Positions 8,185 through 17,195 are shown, counted from the first letter of the stretch. The stretch: DNA of 64,000 bases from an uncultured Clostridia bacterium (GCA_948466345.1 CAOKAC010000007.1:1-64000); one strand, 5' to 3'. The notes: generated by a model not told the origin, from the sequence alone. Program-made: numbers and translations.

Positions 8185-8995
8185 GGCGCTTCTCCTCTCT
8201 TCCCATAGACATTTCAAATTTTGTCCAAATACCCGAATAAATTATATTATCCAATATACTGCTGAAAAAGTCAAGCTGCAATTCACTATATGACGCTGCA
8301 CACCGATGCATCATAGCATCTAAAATTCCACGCCGATCCGTGTCCGGCAGAAAGCTGAGTGGATTATATCTCTGCCTTTGCAAATCAGCCCGCAAATCCA
8401 CCGCTGCATCCATCATATAGATTACACGCCCCAAAGCGTCGCCGAATGCACGCAGTCTGCCGCTCAGCTTATCCTCCTGCCAGATAAACAATTCAGACAA
8501 AAGCCGACCAAAAGACGCAGCCGCCATATCCGGATTTGGATCTCCTCGGCGCTCAATTGCAGAAAGGGCAGCAAGGCAGTTTTCTATTGTATCACACTGC
8601 CGGGGATATTTCGAATAAATCCCCCGATACTCTTTTTTCAGCAAACGCCATGTACACCATCCGCCTACATTTTTGTCATCATTCCAATTGTCCTGCGCAC
8701 TTTTCATCGCCAAAGCGATGTTCATATCCGCCGCATACCGAGTAATTTCATTGATATACACATTCTGCTTTTTCATAGGATGTAAAGGGCATGTATGCTG
8801 ATCGCGCTCAAAAGGAAGCTGATATATGGAGGATAAAAGCAACGCCAAAAACACCATATCATAATTTAAGGTAATCCGTCCCCGCAGACCGTGATGCACG
8901 CCAAGAGAATGGCAGATACCGCAGTATACCCCTTGGTACATCTGCTGGTCCGTTTCGCTAAGCCGCTCCGGATTGGCTATAACATATCCAAACAT
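8135..8995 (-). CDS. DUF5685 family protein
   Basis: A 286-residue protein that I recognise as DUF5685-like from its opening ([13 protein letters not shown]) and the YCGICHSLG CxxC motif at about residues 25-33. A further Cys/His cluster, HTCPLHPM, at about 67-74 could complete a metal site. It is predicted to be mostly helical and soluble. It is placed between the DnaK paralogue (13-base gap) and the J-domain gene (50-base overlap). I believe the family tends to travel with these chaperone genes in Clostridia, but its biochemical function is unknown. A client or adaptor of the chaperone pair is inference. Confidence 0.8.
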   Translation of the reverse strand: MFGYVIANPERLSETDQQMYQGVYCGICHSLGVHHGLRGRITLNYDMVFLALLLSSIYQLPFERDQHTCPLHPMKKQNVYINEITRYAADMNIALAMKSAQDNWNDDKNVGGWCTWRLLKKEYRGIYSKYPRQCDTIENCLAALSAIERRGDPNPDMAAASFGRLLSELFIWQEDKLSGRLRAFGDALGRVIYMMDAAVDLRADLQRQRYNPLSFLPDTDRRGILDAMMHRCAASYSELQLDFFSSILDNIIYSGIWTKFEMSMGREEKRRGRRSVQGSEHFSGSQ

Positions 8996-9008
8996 ACTGC
9001 TTTTCCTT

Positions 9009-10715
9009 TCAATCCCGTTCCCTACACCTTTGTATTATATCTTCCAATGCGGCGCAAGCATGATTCAATTCCTGTATATCTCTGCCGCGCAAAGCAGCAC
9101 GTACACGCTTCTGCGCCTCGCGCAGCTGTACTTTCTGTTCTCTCGTCAGTTTTTTCAAAGCAGATGCGGCCGACAGCAGTTCCTCTGCGTGGATTCTGCT
9201 GTCGCCTTGTTCCTTTTTGAGATGATCTTCCGCCGCATATGCTGCCGCATCCCGCATAGCTCTGGCAATTTCATCCTGACTTAAATTGGACGAAGCCTCA
9301 ATTACAATCTGCTGCTCATTTCCGGTTCCAAGATCCCTGGCAGATACATTCACAATCCCGTTTGCATCAATAGAGAAGGTAACTTCAATCTGCGGAACGC
9401 CTCTAGGCGCCCTCCGGATTCCACTGAGTCGAAAGCGGCCTAGTGATTTGTTCCCGCAGGCCATTTCCCGTTCTCCCTGAAGCACATGAATGTCCACACT
9501 GGTCTGAAAATTTGCCGCCGTGGTAAAAATCTGACTCTTTTTAATAGGAATGGTCGTGTTGCGCTCGATTATCTTTGAAAAGACACCGCCCATCGTTTCA
9601 ATTCCTAAAGACAACGGCGTCACATCCAAAAGCAGCAGCCCCTTTACCGCACCGCTGAGCACGCCGCTCTGGATTGCCGCCCCCATCGCCACGCACTCGT
9701 CCGGATTGATTCCTTTGAAGGGCTCCCGTCCTGTAAGCGAACGTATATAATCCTGCACGGCGGGGATTCTGGTAGACCCACCTACCAATATTACCTTGCC
9801 AATATCTTCTCTGGAAACGCCCGCATCTTCCATTGCCTGCCGTACAGGACCGCCTGTTGCTTCTACAAGATGACGCGTCAGTTCATTAAAAACCTGTCGT
9901 GTAATCGTCATTTCCAAATTTAGCGGACCGTTTTTATTACTGGAAATAAAGGGCAGCAAAATAGTAGACGCTGTCATCACAGATAACTCTTTTTTTGTCT
10001 TTTCCGCCGCCTCGCGAACCCGCTGCAATGCAGCGTTGTCTTTACGCAAGTCAACTTTATGCTGCTTTTTGCATTCTTTTACAATATAGTCTACAAGACA
10101 TGCGTCAAAATCATCTCCGCCTAGACGATTGTTGCCCGCCGTAGCCTGCACATCAATGATTCCTTCAGAAATAGACAAGATAGATACGTCAAAGGTGCCA
10201 CCGCCTAAATCATACACCATCACCTTTTTTGTCTCTTCCTTATCAATGCCATATGCCAGGGCAGCCGCCGTAGGTTCGTTTACAATCCGGTGGACTGTCA
10301 AACCTGCGATTTTTCCCGCATCCTTGGTAGCTTGCCGCTGCGCATCCGTAAAATATGCTGGTACAGTAATCACGGCATCCGTTACAGGCTCGCCTAAATA
10401 GTCCTGCGCATCCGATTTCAGCTTCTGCAGAATCATAGCCGAAATTTCTTGAGGTGAATACGCCTTCCCGTCTATTTTCACTCGATAATCACTGCCCATT
10501 TCTCGCTTAATAGAAAAAATCGTGCGCTCCTGGTTCGCCGCAGCCTGCCGCAGCGCCGCCTGACCCACCAAGCGCTCTCCATCCTTTGTAAAAGCAACCA
10601 CAGACGGCGTGGTCCGTTCTCCCTGTGCATTAGGAATGATTACACACTCCCCGCCTTCCATTACTGCCGCACAGGAATTGGTCGTTCCAAGATCTATTCC
10701 GATGAGCCGTCCCAT
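9009..10715 (-). CDS. Hsp70-family chaperone (DnaK paralogue)
   Basis: A 568-residue Hsp70. Nucleotide-binding motifs are intact: GIDLGTTNS at residues 5-13, [19 protein letters not shown], and VGGSTRIP. The substrate domain follows ([14 protein letters not shown] linker region, [12 protein letters not shown] before it). It is about 40-60 residues shorter than housekeeping DnaK, with a reduced C-terminal lid and no EEVD-like tail. There is no grpE or standard dnaJ beside it and no CIRCE element upstream, so it is probably a specialised second copy. GGAGGAG precedes ATG by nine bases. It heads the leftward operon behind the 11-bp repeat array. Confidence 0.88.
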   Translation of the reverse strand: MGRLIGIDLGTTNSCAAVMEGGECVIIPNAQGERTTPSVVAFTKDGERLVGQAALRQAAANQERTIFSIKREMGSDYRVKIDGKAYSPQEISAMILQKLKSDAQDYLGEPVTDAVITVPAYFTDAQRQATKDAGKIAGLTVHRIVNEPTAAALAYGIDKEETKKVMVYDLGGGTFDVSILSISEGIIDVQATAGNNRLGGDDFDACLVDYIVKECKKQHKVDLRKDNAALQRVREAAEKTKKELSVMTASTILLPFISSNKNGPLNLEMTITRQVFNELTRHLVEATGGPVRQAMEDAGVSREDIGKVILVGGSTRIPAVQDYIRSLTGREPFKGINPDECVAMGAAIQSGVLSGAVKGLLLLDVTPLSLGIETMGGVFSKIIERNTTIPIKKSQIFTTAANFQTSVDIHVLQGEREMACGNKSLGRFRLSGIRRAPRGVPQIEVTFSIDANGIVNVSARDLGTGNEQQIVIEASSNLSQDEIARAMRDAAAYAAEDHLKKEQGDSRIHAEELLSAASALKKLTREQKVQLREAQKRVRAALRGRDIQELNHACAALEDIIQRCRERD

Positions 10716-10751
10716 ACCGTTTTGCTCCTCCGCATTTACTGATTTTATTAT

Positions 10752-10757
10752 ATTATA
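10752..10757 (-). promoter_or_regulatory. -10 element of the dnaK-paralogue operon promoter
   Basis: A perfect TATAAT on the minus strand, 37 bases before the dnaK-paralogue start codon. No -35 hexamer sits at 16-18 bases. Instead the direct-repeat array at 10763-10806 occupies that position, which suggests an activator-dependent promoter. Confidence 0.55.
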
Positions 10758-10762
10758 GCGGT

Positions 10763-10806
10763 ACTACATCAAGTTTACGTCAATCCAACATCAACCCAAC
10801 ATCAAC
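10763..10806 (-). repeat. Four tandem 11-bp direct repeats, candidate response-regulator binding array
   Basis: Read on the minus strand the units are GTTGATGTTGG, GTTGATGTTGG, ATTGACGTAAA and CTTGATGTAGT, all in the same helical phase (11 bp). The first two are identical. OmpR/PhoB-family regulators bind such head-to-tail 11-bp repeats, and a regulator of that family is encoded 225 bases away. The last TTGATG ends nine bases before the TATAAT of the dnaK-paralogue operon. A further TTGATGTTG at 10863-10871 lies in the opposite orientation. The rest of 10807-10959 is AT-rich with two short inverted repeats (10812-10833, 10831-10846). Confidence 0.6.
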
Positions 10807-10959
10807 TTTGTAAAGAAATTATGAAATTTCTTTGGGAAACCCAAATATTTATTCGAATTGAATTGATGTTGCGCACATCGTTCCCTCCCTCGCTAAAATA
10901 ATGAACTCCTTTCATAATAAATAGCAAAGCTTTTCTAAAAGGGATATATTCTTCAAGTC

Positions 10960-10989
10960 TTGCAAAAGAAACCAGCTTTGTAGTATACT
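10960..10989 (+). promoter_or_regulatory. Promoter of the two-component system operon
   Basis: TTGCAA (10960-10965), an 18-base spacer and TATACT (10984-10989), 42 bases before the response-regulator start codon. Matches to consensus are good at both hexamers. Confidence 0.6.
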
Positions 10990-11031
10990 GTAAAAAGAAA
11001 AAGCCGCCCCGGCGGCGGAACGGAGAACAAA

Positions 11032-11703
11032 ATGTTCAATATTCTTGTAGCTGAAGACGATACCGAACTGAATGTGCTGTTCTGTACAGTACTGCGTAAA
11101 AATGGATATAATCCGCTGCCTGCGCTGGATGGTGTGGAAGCGCTGCGTCTGATGGAGCAATCTTATATCGATCTAATTATCTCAGATATTATGATGCCGC
11201 ACATGGACGGGTTTGCGCTGACAGAAGCAGTGCGGCAGACAGACAAGCTCACTCCAGTATTGCTGATTACCGCTAAGGAAAGCTTTGGCGATAAGCAAAA
11301 GGGATTTTTATCCGGAGCAGACGACTACATGGTAAAGCCAGTTGATGTAGACGAAATGATTCTGCGGGTAGGCGCCCTTTTACGCCGTGCAAAAGGAATC
11401 AGCGAACACAAGCAAATCATTGGCGGCACTGTACTAGATTATGATTCGCTGACGGTCACAGCAGAGCAAAAAGAAACAGTTTTGCCCCAAAAAGAATTTT
11501 TCCTTTTATATAAATTAACCGCCAATCCAGGACATATTTACACGCGTCAGCAGTTGATGGATGAAATCTGGGGTATGGAAAGCGAAACAGAAGCCCGTAC
11601 CGTAGACGTGCACATCAATCGCCTGCGGGACCGATTCCGAGAAAATAAGGACTTTGAAATCATTACTGTTCGCGGACTCGGATATAAAGCCGTGAAAAGG
11701 TAA
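11032..11703 (+). CDS. OmpR/PhoB-family response regulator
   Basis: A 223-residue transcription factor. The receiver domain (1-118) has the acidic pair Asp9/Asp10, phospho-acceptor Asp52 in LIISDIMMPHMDG and Lys104 region VKPVD. The C-terminal winged helix (about 130-223) contains the TRQQLMDEIWG and RTVDVHINRLRDRF segments typical of OmpR-type DNA-binding domains. The histidine kinase gene begins 12 bases downstream. Target genes are unknown; the divergent DnaK-paralogue operon, preceded by tandem 11-bp repeats, is the natural candidate. Confidence 0.93.
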   Translation: MFNILVAEDDTELNVLFCTVLRKNGYNPLPALDGVEALRLMEQSYIDLIISDIMMPHMDGFALTEAVRQTDKLTPVLLITAKESFGDKQKGFLSGADDYMVKPVDVDEMILRVGALLRRAKGISEHKQIIGGTVLDYDSLTVTAEQKETVLPQKEFFLLYKLTANPGHIYTRQQLMDEIWGMESETEARTVDVHINRLRDRFRENKDFEIITVRGLGYKAVKR

Positions 11704-11715
11704 AGGAGTTCCGTG

Positions 11716-12738
11716 ATGAAAAAACGCAGCTTTAAATTGGGATTTTATTTTACTCTTGTAGTGTTCGCCATTATGTCTGCCTCCATTGTTCTCATCGTCC
11801 CTATTATGGCGCTGACGGCCAGCCGGGGATATTTTGCAGGAATGGATATTATGGCATCCTTTGTTGTGCTGTATCTGCTCAGTATGGCAACAGGTGTAAC
11901 CATATCCGCTATTGTGGGGCATAAAATTTTAAAGCCTATTTTAAAGTTCAGCAGCGCGCTGAAAGAAGTATCGTCAGGCAATTTTCAAGTGCAGGTCCCT
12001 GAAGACAGGCGCATCGAAGAACTGTCCCTTATGGCTGCAAATTTCAACCGTATGGTCCAGCAGCTGCAGAATACGGAAACGGTTCACGGGGATTTTATCG
12101 CCAATCTCTCTCACGAATTTAAAACACCGCTGGCTTCCATTGAAGGGTACGCCGTGCTTTTAAAGGACCAGCGTCTCTCAAAGGAAGAACACGACGAATA
12201 TGTTAGCCGGATTCTCCACGCTACACACCGTTTGTCCAACCTTTCCGGAAATATATTAAAAATTTCCCGTCTGGAAAGCCAGGAAATCATTACGGACAAA
12301 AAGCAATATCGTTTAGACGAGCAGCTGCGGCAAGCTGTTCTTCTGCTGGAGGAAGACTGGAACAGAAAAAATTTAGAAATGGACGTCCAGCTTCAGGATG
12401 TAATTTACTACGGAAATGACGAGCTGCTGATGCAGGTGTGGCTGAATTTGCTTTCTAATGCAATTAAGTTCACGCCTACAGGCGGCACCATCACTGTGGA
12501 ATTGACGAAAACAGATACGGTAAAGGCCGTCGTCCGCGATACGGGAATCGGTATAGACAAAGACTCTATCGAACATATTTTTGAAAAATTTTATCAGGGA
12601 GATACCTCCCGAAAAAGCGAGGGCAACGGTTTAGGACTTGCAATCGTAAGCCGCATTGTAAAATTATGCGCAGGCACCATCTCGGTAGAAGCTGCTCCGG
12701 GAGAAGGCTCTGTCTTTACCGTTTGTCTCCCTCTTTAA
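11716..12738 (+). CDS. Sensor histidine kinase, intramembrane-sensing type
   Basis: A 340-residue membrane kinase with two transmembrane helices (about residues 10-34 and 45-68) joined by only about ten outside residues, so it has no extracellular sensor domain. A HAMP-like linker (about 70-120) leads to HisKA with phospho-acceptor His133 in NLSHEFKTPL, then an HATPase_c domain with NLLSNAIKFTP, DTGIGID and NGLGLAIV boxes. The ATG at 11716 is preferred over GTG at 11713 because AAGGAG is seven bases before it. Kinases of this layout often sense envelope stress, but the signal here is unknown. Confidence 0.9.
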   Translation: MKKRSFKLGFYFTLVVFAIMSASIVLIVPIMALTASRGYFAGMDIMASFVVLYLLSMATGVTISAIVGHKILKPILKFSSALKEVSSGNFQVQVPEDRRIEELSLMAANFNRMVQQLQNTETVHGDFIANLSHEFKTPLASIEGYAVLLKDQRLSKEEHDEYVSRILHATHRLSNLSGNILKISRLESQEIITDKKQYRLDEQLRQAVLLLEEDWNRKNLEMDVQLQDVIYYGNDELLMQVWLNLLSNAIKFTPTGGTITVELTKTDTVKAVVRDTGIGIDKDSIEHIFEKFYQGDTSRKSEGNGLGLAIVSRIVKLCAGTISVEAAPGEGSVFTVCLPL

Positions 12739-12756
12739 AGGCCGTCATATTTTTTC

Positions 12757-13548
12757 CTATTCTATATATAAATTAAAATAGAAATTTTCTCCGGTTCCAT
12801 ATCCCATGACAGCGCCGCATTCCATATGTTTATTGCCCGGCAAGCGAACCATTGCTTGCCCTCCTAAAGCGGAGGCCGTACAAACTGCCGCTCGGTCCAA
12901 AAGCGAATCCGGCGCACATATTTCGCACACGATTCGTTCACGCTCTAATAAAAACGCCGCACAGTTCATATCTTCCAAAGAAAAGCCTACCGCAGTATAT
13001 CCCTGCTGACACATAAATCGAAGCGCCCCCGCATCCCATGCACATAAGCCACTCGCAGCAAAATACTGCTGGCGAAGCTGAACATACTCCTCGGGAGAAA
13101 GCAGCGTATGGGAAATCACCTTATCGGTGGTCACTATCCTCTCATCCTCCCATTGAAGCGTCTCCAACCCAAGCTTGCCATATAACTCTACTAGTTTATG
13201 CTCTGCCGGACGGACAAAATATCCAGCCCGCTGTTCCTCACACACGGCACGAATCTTTTCATGTATTCTTTTGCATATTCCTCGTCCTCGATAACTTGGA
13301 TGGGTGCAAACACTATAACCATAATATGCGTTTTTGGTAGCATCCGGCTGCAAAAGCAGCGCCATACCAGCAACATTTTCTCCGTCCATAGCGAGAACTG
13401 CGCCCACCAGAGGCATGTCCTGGCAAAACTGCCAAATATATTCCTCGCTGTCTCCAAAGGAAAGCGACCAAAGAGCAGACACAGTTCTGTATATTTTATC
13501 GCGATCTGTCCTCTGACGGCACTGCAGAAATTCTATTACAGGTTCCAT
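12757..13548 (-). CDS. GNAT-family N-acetyltransferase
   Basis: About 263 residues. The acetyl-CoA-binding motif A is visible as VCTHPSYRGRGICKRIHEKI (about residues 80-99), with the R-G-x-G core. The rest is a longer than usual two-lobed layout, with a C-terminal region (about 145-263) that may be a second, degenerate GNAT-like or SCP2-like lobe. I chose ATG at 13548 because GGAGGAAAT lies directly before it; a longer start at 13575 would overlap that site. It is convergent with the kinase gene (18-base gap) and has no visible terminator of its own. Substrate is unknown. Confidence 0.82.
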   Translation of the reverse strand: MEPVIEFLQCRQRTDRDKIYRTVSALWSLSFGDSEEYIWQFCQDMPLVGAVLAMDGENVAGMALLLQPDATKNAYYGYSVCTHPSYRGRGICKRIHEKIRAVCEEQRAGYFVRPAEHKLVELYGKLGLETLQWEDERIVTTDKVISHTLLSPEEYVQLRQQYFAASGLCAWDAGALRFMCQQGYTAVGFSLEDMNCAAFLLERERIVCEICAPDSLLDRAAVCTASALGGQAMVRLPGNKHMECGAVMGYGTGENFYFNLYIE

Positions 13549-13652
13549 ATTTCCTCCAATCAGAATATATTTCAAGCATCCTTACACCTGCCATTTTACA
13601 CAGCATCCGCCTGCATGTCAAGGCGACTTACGTAGAATTTTCTCGCAGGGAC

Positions 13653-13681
13653 TTGACATAAAATACACAGATAACTATAAT
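13653..13681 (+). promoter_or_regulatory. Consensus sigma-A promoter of the acyl-activation cluster
   Basis: TTGACA (13653-13658), 17-base spacer, TATAAT (13676-13681). Both hexamers are perfect matches. The start codon of the adenylate-forming enzyme is about 70 bases downstream, leaving a short untranslated leader that contains a GGATATCCGG dyad. Confidence 0.85.
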
Positions 13682-13757
13682 AATACTAATAAATGTGATA
13701 TTTGTACGCAATGTACATCACCTATTCGCCCCGGATATCCGGAGAAATGGATGAAAA

Positions 13758-15464
13758 ATGAAAACATATAATAATTTGAAGCCTGTACAACCTCCAAAGC
13801 ATGTAGACAATTTGCGGCAGATGACACAGTCCAATGCAGAAATCTACGGCGATAAAGCGTTGTACATTTTTAAAGAAAGCGGCGAAACAAAAAGAACAAC
13901 GTTTCACGAGTTCTGGGAAGAAACGTGCGCGTTTGGAACTGGGCTGTACCAGTATGGTCTGAATGGAAAAAACATCGCCGTGGTAGGCGATACCCACCCT
14001 GCTTGGACAGCCGCCTTCATTGCCACCGTTTCTACCGGTGGTGTGATTGTTCCATTGGATCGGGAACTGGACAGCGATCAAATGGTTGAATTTATGAAAA
14101 TCGCCGAGTGCAGCGCCTTGGTTTATACCGCGGCTATGGATAGCAAAATTGAATCGATTCAAGAAGAGTTGTCCTTTTTAGACTATTTGATTCCAGTAGA
14201 TGGAAGTGGAGATGCTCCAAACATACTGCCCTTTCAAAATGTAGTAGTAAAAGGACAGGAAGCACTAGACCACGGAGACACCGCCTTTTTGGATCACGAA
14301 ATTAATATGGCATCTATGTGCGCCATTTTGTTCACGTCAGGCACTTCCGGTACCAGTAAAGGTGTTATGCTCTCTCATGGAAACCTCACCGCCGCAATTA
14401 ATGCCTCCTGTGATGCAATGCAGCACGACAGAGACGACTCCCTCGTTTCTGTTCTTCCTATTCATCATACCTATGAACTCACGTGCGGACAATTTGCTGC
14501 ATCTAATCTAGGCATTACCTCCTATATCTGCGACGGTCTGCGCTATGCGACCCGCAATTTTAAAGACTTTAAGCCGACAATGCTAATTCTAGTTCCTCTG
14601 TTTTTAGAGACTGTCCACAAGCGTATTTGGGAGGAACTGCGCCGCAAAGGTATGGTCAAAAAAGTGCGGGCAGCAATGGCTCTCAGTGATTCTATGCTGA
14701 AAATGGGCATAGATATGCGTCCAAAAATGTTCTCCCAAATTACTGCCGCTTTCGGAGGCAATCTGAAAAGTATCGTTGTGGGAGGCGCTCCCATTGATCC
14801 CAAAATCATTCGTGACTTTTATTCCTTTGGAATAACCGTTCTGCAAGGCTACGGAATCACTGAATGCGCTCCCTTAGTAGCAGTAAACCGAGCTGGTAAA
14901 GTAAAATTTAATACAGTAGGCCAGCCAGTACTGAACTGCCAGGTAAAAATCGATCCTCTGCCAGAAAGCGCAAACGGCGAAGGAGAGATTTTGGTCAAGG
15001 GAGACAACGTCATGCTTGGCTATTACAAAAACGAAGAAGCAAATCGCACTGTTTTCACAGACGATGGATGGTTCCGCACAGGCGATGTGGGTACCATGGA
15101 TAAAAATGGATATATAACCATTACAGGAAGACTGAAAAATGTAATCATTGCCTCTAACGGAAAAAACGTATATCCCGAAGAATTGGAAGAAAAGCTCAAT
15201 CGGGTTTCCGGTGTGCGGGAGTGTGTTGTAATTGGACGTGAGGAAGCCTCCGGAGAGGTGGTAATCACTGCTGTTATCGTGCCAAATTATGAGGTACTTG
15301 GAGAGGGCACAACAGATACTGCTGTCAGCTTTATTTTAAAAGAAGCCATTGCACAGATTAACCGTACGCTTCCCCCTTACAAGCACATCAACCGGTTTGA
15401 AGTGCGTCATGAAGATTTTGAAAAGACCTTATCCAAGAAAATTAAGCGTTTTCTGGTAAAATAA
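13758..15464 (+). CDS. AMP-binding acyl-activating enzyme (long-chain acyl-CoA/acyl-ACP synthetase family)
   Basis: A 568-residue adenylate-forming enzyme. The phosphate-binding loop LFTSGTSGTSKGVMLSHG lies at about residues 190-207, the adenine-binding YGITECAPL at about 368-376, the WFRTGDVG motif near 437 and the hinge/lysine region GRLKNVIIASNGKNVYPEE near 455. It should activate a fatty or other carboxylic acid with ATP and pass it to CoA or to a carrier protein. An acyl carrier protein gene follows 24 bases later, making acyl-ACP ligase activity plausible. The chain length and acid are not readable from sequence. Confidence 0.88.
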   Translation: MKTYNNLKPVQPPKHVDNLRQMTQSNAEIYGDKALYIFKESGETKRTTFHEFWEETCAFGTGLYQYGLNGKNIAVVGDTHPAWTAAFIATVSTGGVIVPLDRELDSDQMVEFMKIAECSALVYTAAMDSKIESIQEELSFLDYLIPVDGSGDAPNILPFQNVVVKGQEALDHGDTAFLDHEINMASMCAILFTSGTSGTSKGVMLSHGNLTAAINASCDAMQHDRDDSLVSVLPIHHTYELTCGQFAASNLGITSYICDGLRYATRNFKDFKPTMLILVPLFLETVHKRIWEELRRKGMVKKVRAAMALSDSMLKMGIDMRPKMFSQITAAFGGNLKSIVVGGAPIDPKIIRDFYSFGITVLQGYGITECAPLVAVNRAGKVKFNTVGQPVLNCQVKIDPLPESANGEGEILVKGDNVMLGYYKNEEANRTVFTDDGWFRTGDVGTMDKNGYITITGRLKNVIIASNGKNVYPEELEEKLNRVSGVRECVVIGREEASGEVVITAVIVPNYEVLGEGTTDTAVSFILKEAIAQINRTLPPYKHINRFEVRHEDFEKTLSKKIKRFLVK

Positions 15465-15488
15465 CCCACAATAAATGGAGAAAATACG

Positions 15489-15716
15489 ATGTTTGAAAAA
15501 CTAAAGGAAATTTTGGTAAACGAATTGAGTGTAAATGGAGAGGATATCTCTATGGACGCCGAGTTGGTTAGCGATCTGGGAATTAACTCTCTGGAACTTG
15601 CCGATCTGCTGCTCCTTTGCGAAGACCGATTTGATATTATGATCGGCGATGATGACGTGCACAAGCTCGTTACCGTGGGAGATGTTGTTGCCTTTATGGA
15701 ATCGGCAGCAAAATAA
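15489..15716 (+). CDS. Acyl carrier protein
   Basis: A 75-residue helical carrier. The phosphopantetheine attachment serine is Ser34 in LGINSLELADL; the usual Asp before it is Asn here. The acidic composition and length match discrete ACPs. It follows the acyl-activating enzyme and precedes, in the same direction, a TagA-type glycosyltransferase and a phosphopantetheinyl transferase that could modify it. It is unlikely to be the main fatty-acid-synthesis ACP, since no fab genes lie nearby. Confidence 0.88.
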   Translation: MFEKLKEILVNELSVNGEDISMDAELVSDLGINSLELADLLLLCEDRFDIMIGDDDVHKLVTVGDVVAFMESAAK

Positions 15717-15736
15717 TAGCCTGATTTAAAACAAGA

Positions 15737-15770
15737 GGCTTCAGAGCTGTTTACACACGCATCTGAAGCC
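15737..15770 (+). other. Intercistronic hairpin after the acyl carrier protein gene
   Basis: A 9-bp stem GGCTTCAGA / TCTGAAGCC with a 16-base loop and only a weak T-rich tail (ATTCTTAT). It could be a partial terminator or a processing/stability element that lowers expression of the two downstream genes. Confidence 0.45.
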
Positions 15771-15795
15771 ATTCTTATGTGAAAATGGAGTAGCT

Positions 15796-16584
15796 ATGAA
15801 AATTGAAAAAATTGATATCCGCGGTGTGCAGGTATGCAATGTAACGCTGGAAGACGCTGTAAACTACATAAGAGAGCAACTTAGAAACGATATTCCCACC
15901 GCTGTATACACACCAAATGCTGAAATCGTGCAGCTCTGCATTGATAACCCGTCCTATTATTCTATTATCAATTCCGCAGAATTGATTGTACCTGATGGGG
16001 TGGGCGTAATCAAAGCCGCAAAAATATTGGGCACACCACTGCAGGAAAAGGTAGCAGGAGTTGTCCTTGGCGAAAGGATTTTGCAGTTAGCCGCAAAAGA
16101 AAACCATCCGGTATTCCTCTTTGGGGGAAAGGACGCTTCCCGATGTGAAACCGGACAATCGGTAGCAGATCAGTGTAAAGATATGATGGAAAAGAAATAT
16201 CCAGGGCTTACTATTGTCGGTACCAAAGATGGCTACTGTAAGAAGGAAGGGCCTGAAAATGATAAAACAATAGAGGCTGTTAATGCCTCCGGCGCTTCCA
16301 TCCTGTTCGTATGTCTGGGAGCCCCACTCCAGGAAAAATGGATTTGGGAAAACCGCAGCCGCATGCCTGGCGTTAAGCTGTTTTTAGGACTAGGTGGAAG
16401 TCTGGATATATACTCCGGGAATACAAAACGCGCTCCGAAAATTTTTATTAAATTGGGGCTGGAGTGGTTTTATCGTCTTTGCTGCGAACCCTGGCGCATA
16501 AAAAGAATGATGCAGCTACCCAAATTTTATTTTGGAACCAAATCCTATAAACGTAAGCTCCAAAAGAAAAAGTCCGCAAAATAA
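15796..16584 (+). CDS. WecG/TagA/CpsF family glycosyltransferase
   Basis: A 262-residue enzyme of the GT26 family. Recognisable segments are YTPNAEIVQLC near residue 36, the catalytic-Asp region VPDGVGVI near 65-72, FLFGGKD near 108 and LGLGGSLDIYSG near 195. GT26 enzymes add ManNAc or a related sugar to a polyprenyl-diphospho-GlcNAc acceptor at the membrane face during wall teichoic acid or exopolysaccharide synthesis. A basic C-terminal tail fits membrane association. It is co-directional with the ACP and PPTase genes; a functional link to acyl activation is possible but unproven. Confidence 0.9.
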   Translation: MKIEKIDIRGVQVCNVTLEDAVNYIREQLRNDIPTAVYTPNAEIVQLCIDNPSYYSIINSAELIVPDGVGVIKAAKILGTPLQEKVAGVVLGERILQLAAKENHPVFLFGGKDASRCETGQSVADQCKDMMEKKYPGLTIVGTKDGYCKKEGPENDKTIEAVNASGASILFVCLGAPLQEKWIWENRSRMPGVKLFLGLGGSLDIYSGNTKRAPKIFIKLGLEWFYRLCCEPWRIKRMMQLPKFYFGTKSYKRKLQKKKSAK

Positions 16585-16595
16585 AAGGAGGACAT

Positions 16596-17195
16596 ATGGT
16601 TGCAGTAGCATTTGCATCGTGTGAAAACCAGTATGCTGTCCAACATGCCGCTGGAATCCGCCTGCGGAACACACTTCTCCACTGTTTTGGACTGGACCCC
16701 GCAGCCTATATATTCTCTAAAACAAATGAAGGAAAGCCCTATGCTGTGGATGACCCCTTTCATTTTTCTATTTCTCACAGTGGAGAGCTTTGCTGCTGCG
16801 CGGTAAGCGTGGAACTTCCTTTTTCAAGTGAAATCAGGGGACCCTCTTTAAAAATGGAATTACATCCGTGTGCGTCGAATCCAATAGCATGGGAATGGAC
16901 AAACGATATACTTTTTCTACCGGAAGTCTCGGGCAATATAGGAGTCGATATTGAAAAAGTGGATTCGGGTGCCGATTTGGCTCGTCTTTCCAAAATTACA
17001 AAGCGCTATCTGCATACAGCAGATGCCCCTGCCAGCGCCGATGATTTTTATCACAGTTGGACCAGGCAAGAAGCGTTAGGGAAATTCACCGGCGAGGGTT
17101 TTTTTACAAAAACGGCAACGGATGCCAGTCTTTCTAGCTTTCGGCTGCATTTGGAAAAGCAGATATATTTTTTTTCCGTTGCTTATATCCCATAA
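16596..17195 (+). CDS. 4'-phosphopantetheinyl transferase superfamily protein (Sfp-like)
   Basis: A 199-residue enzyme that should transfer phosphopantetheine from CoA to a carrier-protein serine. The Mg2+/CoA-binding motif IGVDIEKVD lies at about residues 113-121 and the WTRQEALGKFTGEG motif at about 151-164. FSISHSGELCCCAVS near residue 55 matches the N-lobe substrate loop. AAAAGGAGG lies just before ATG, 11 bases after the TagA-like gene. The ACP encoded at 15489 is the obvious substrate. An insertion between the SHS and VGVDIE motifs makes the middle region longer than in typical family members. Confidence 0.85.
   Translation: MVAVAFASCENQYAVQHAAGIRLRNTLLHCFGLDPAAYIFSKTNEGKPYAVDDPFHFSISHSGELCCCAVSVELPFSSEIRGPSLKMELHPCASNPIAWEWTNDILFLPEVSGNIGVDIEKVDSGADLARLSKITKRYLHTADAPASADDFYHSWTRQEALGKFTGEGFFTKTATDASLSSFRLHLEKQIYFFSVAYIP

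Noticed and set aside
10763..10806. Short tandem repeats as a CRISPR array
   Set aside because: Units are 11 bp, contiguous and without spacers; no cas genes occur in the window.
10716..11031. A CIRCE/HrcA heat-shock element before the DnaK paralogue
   Set aside because: No GCACTC-N9-GAGTGC inverted repeat is present; the only organised motif is the 11-bp direct-repeat array.
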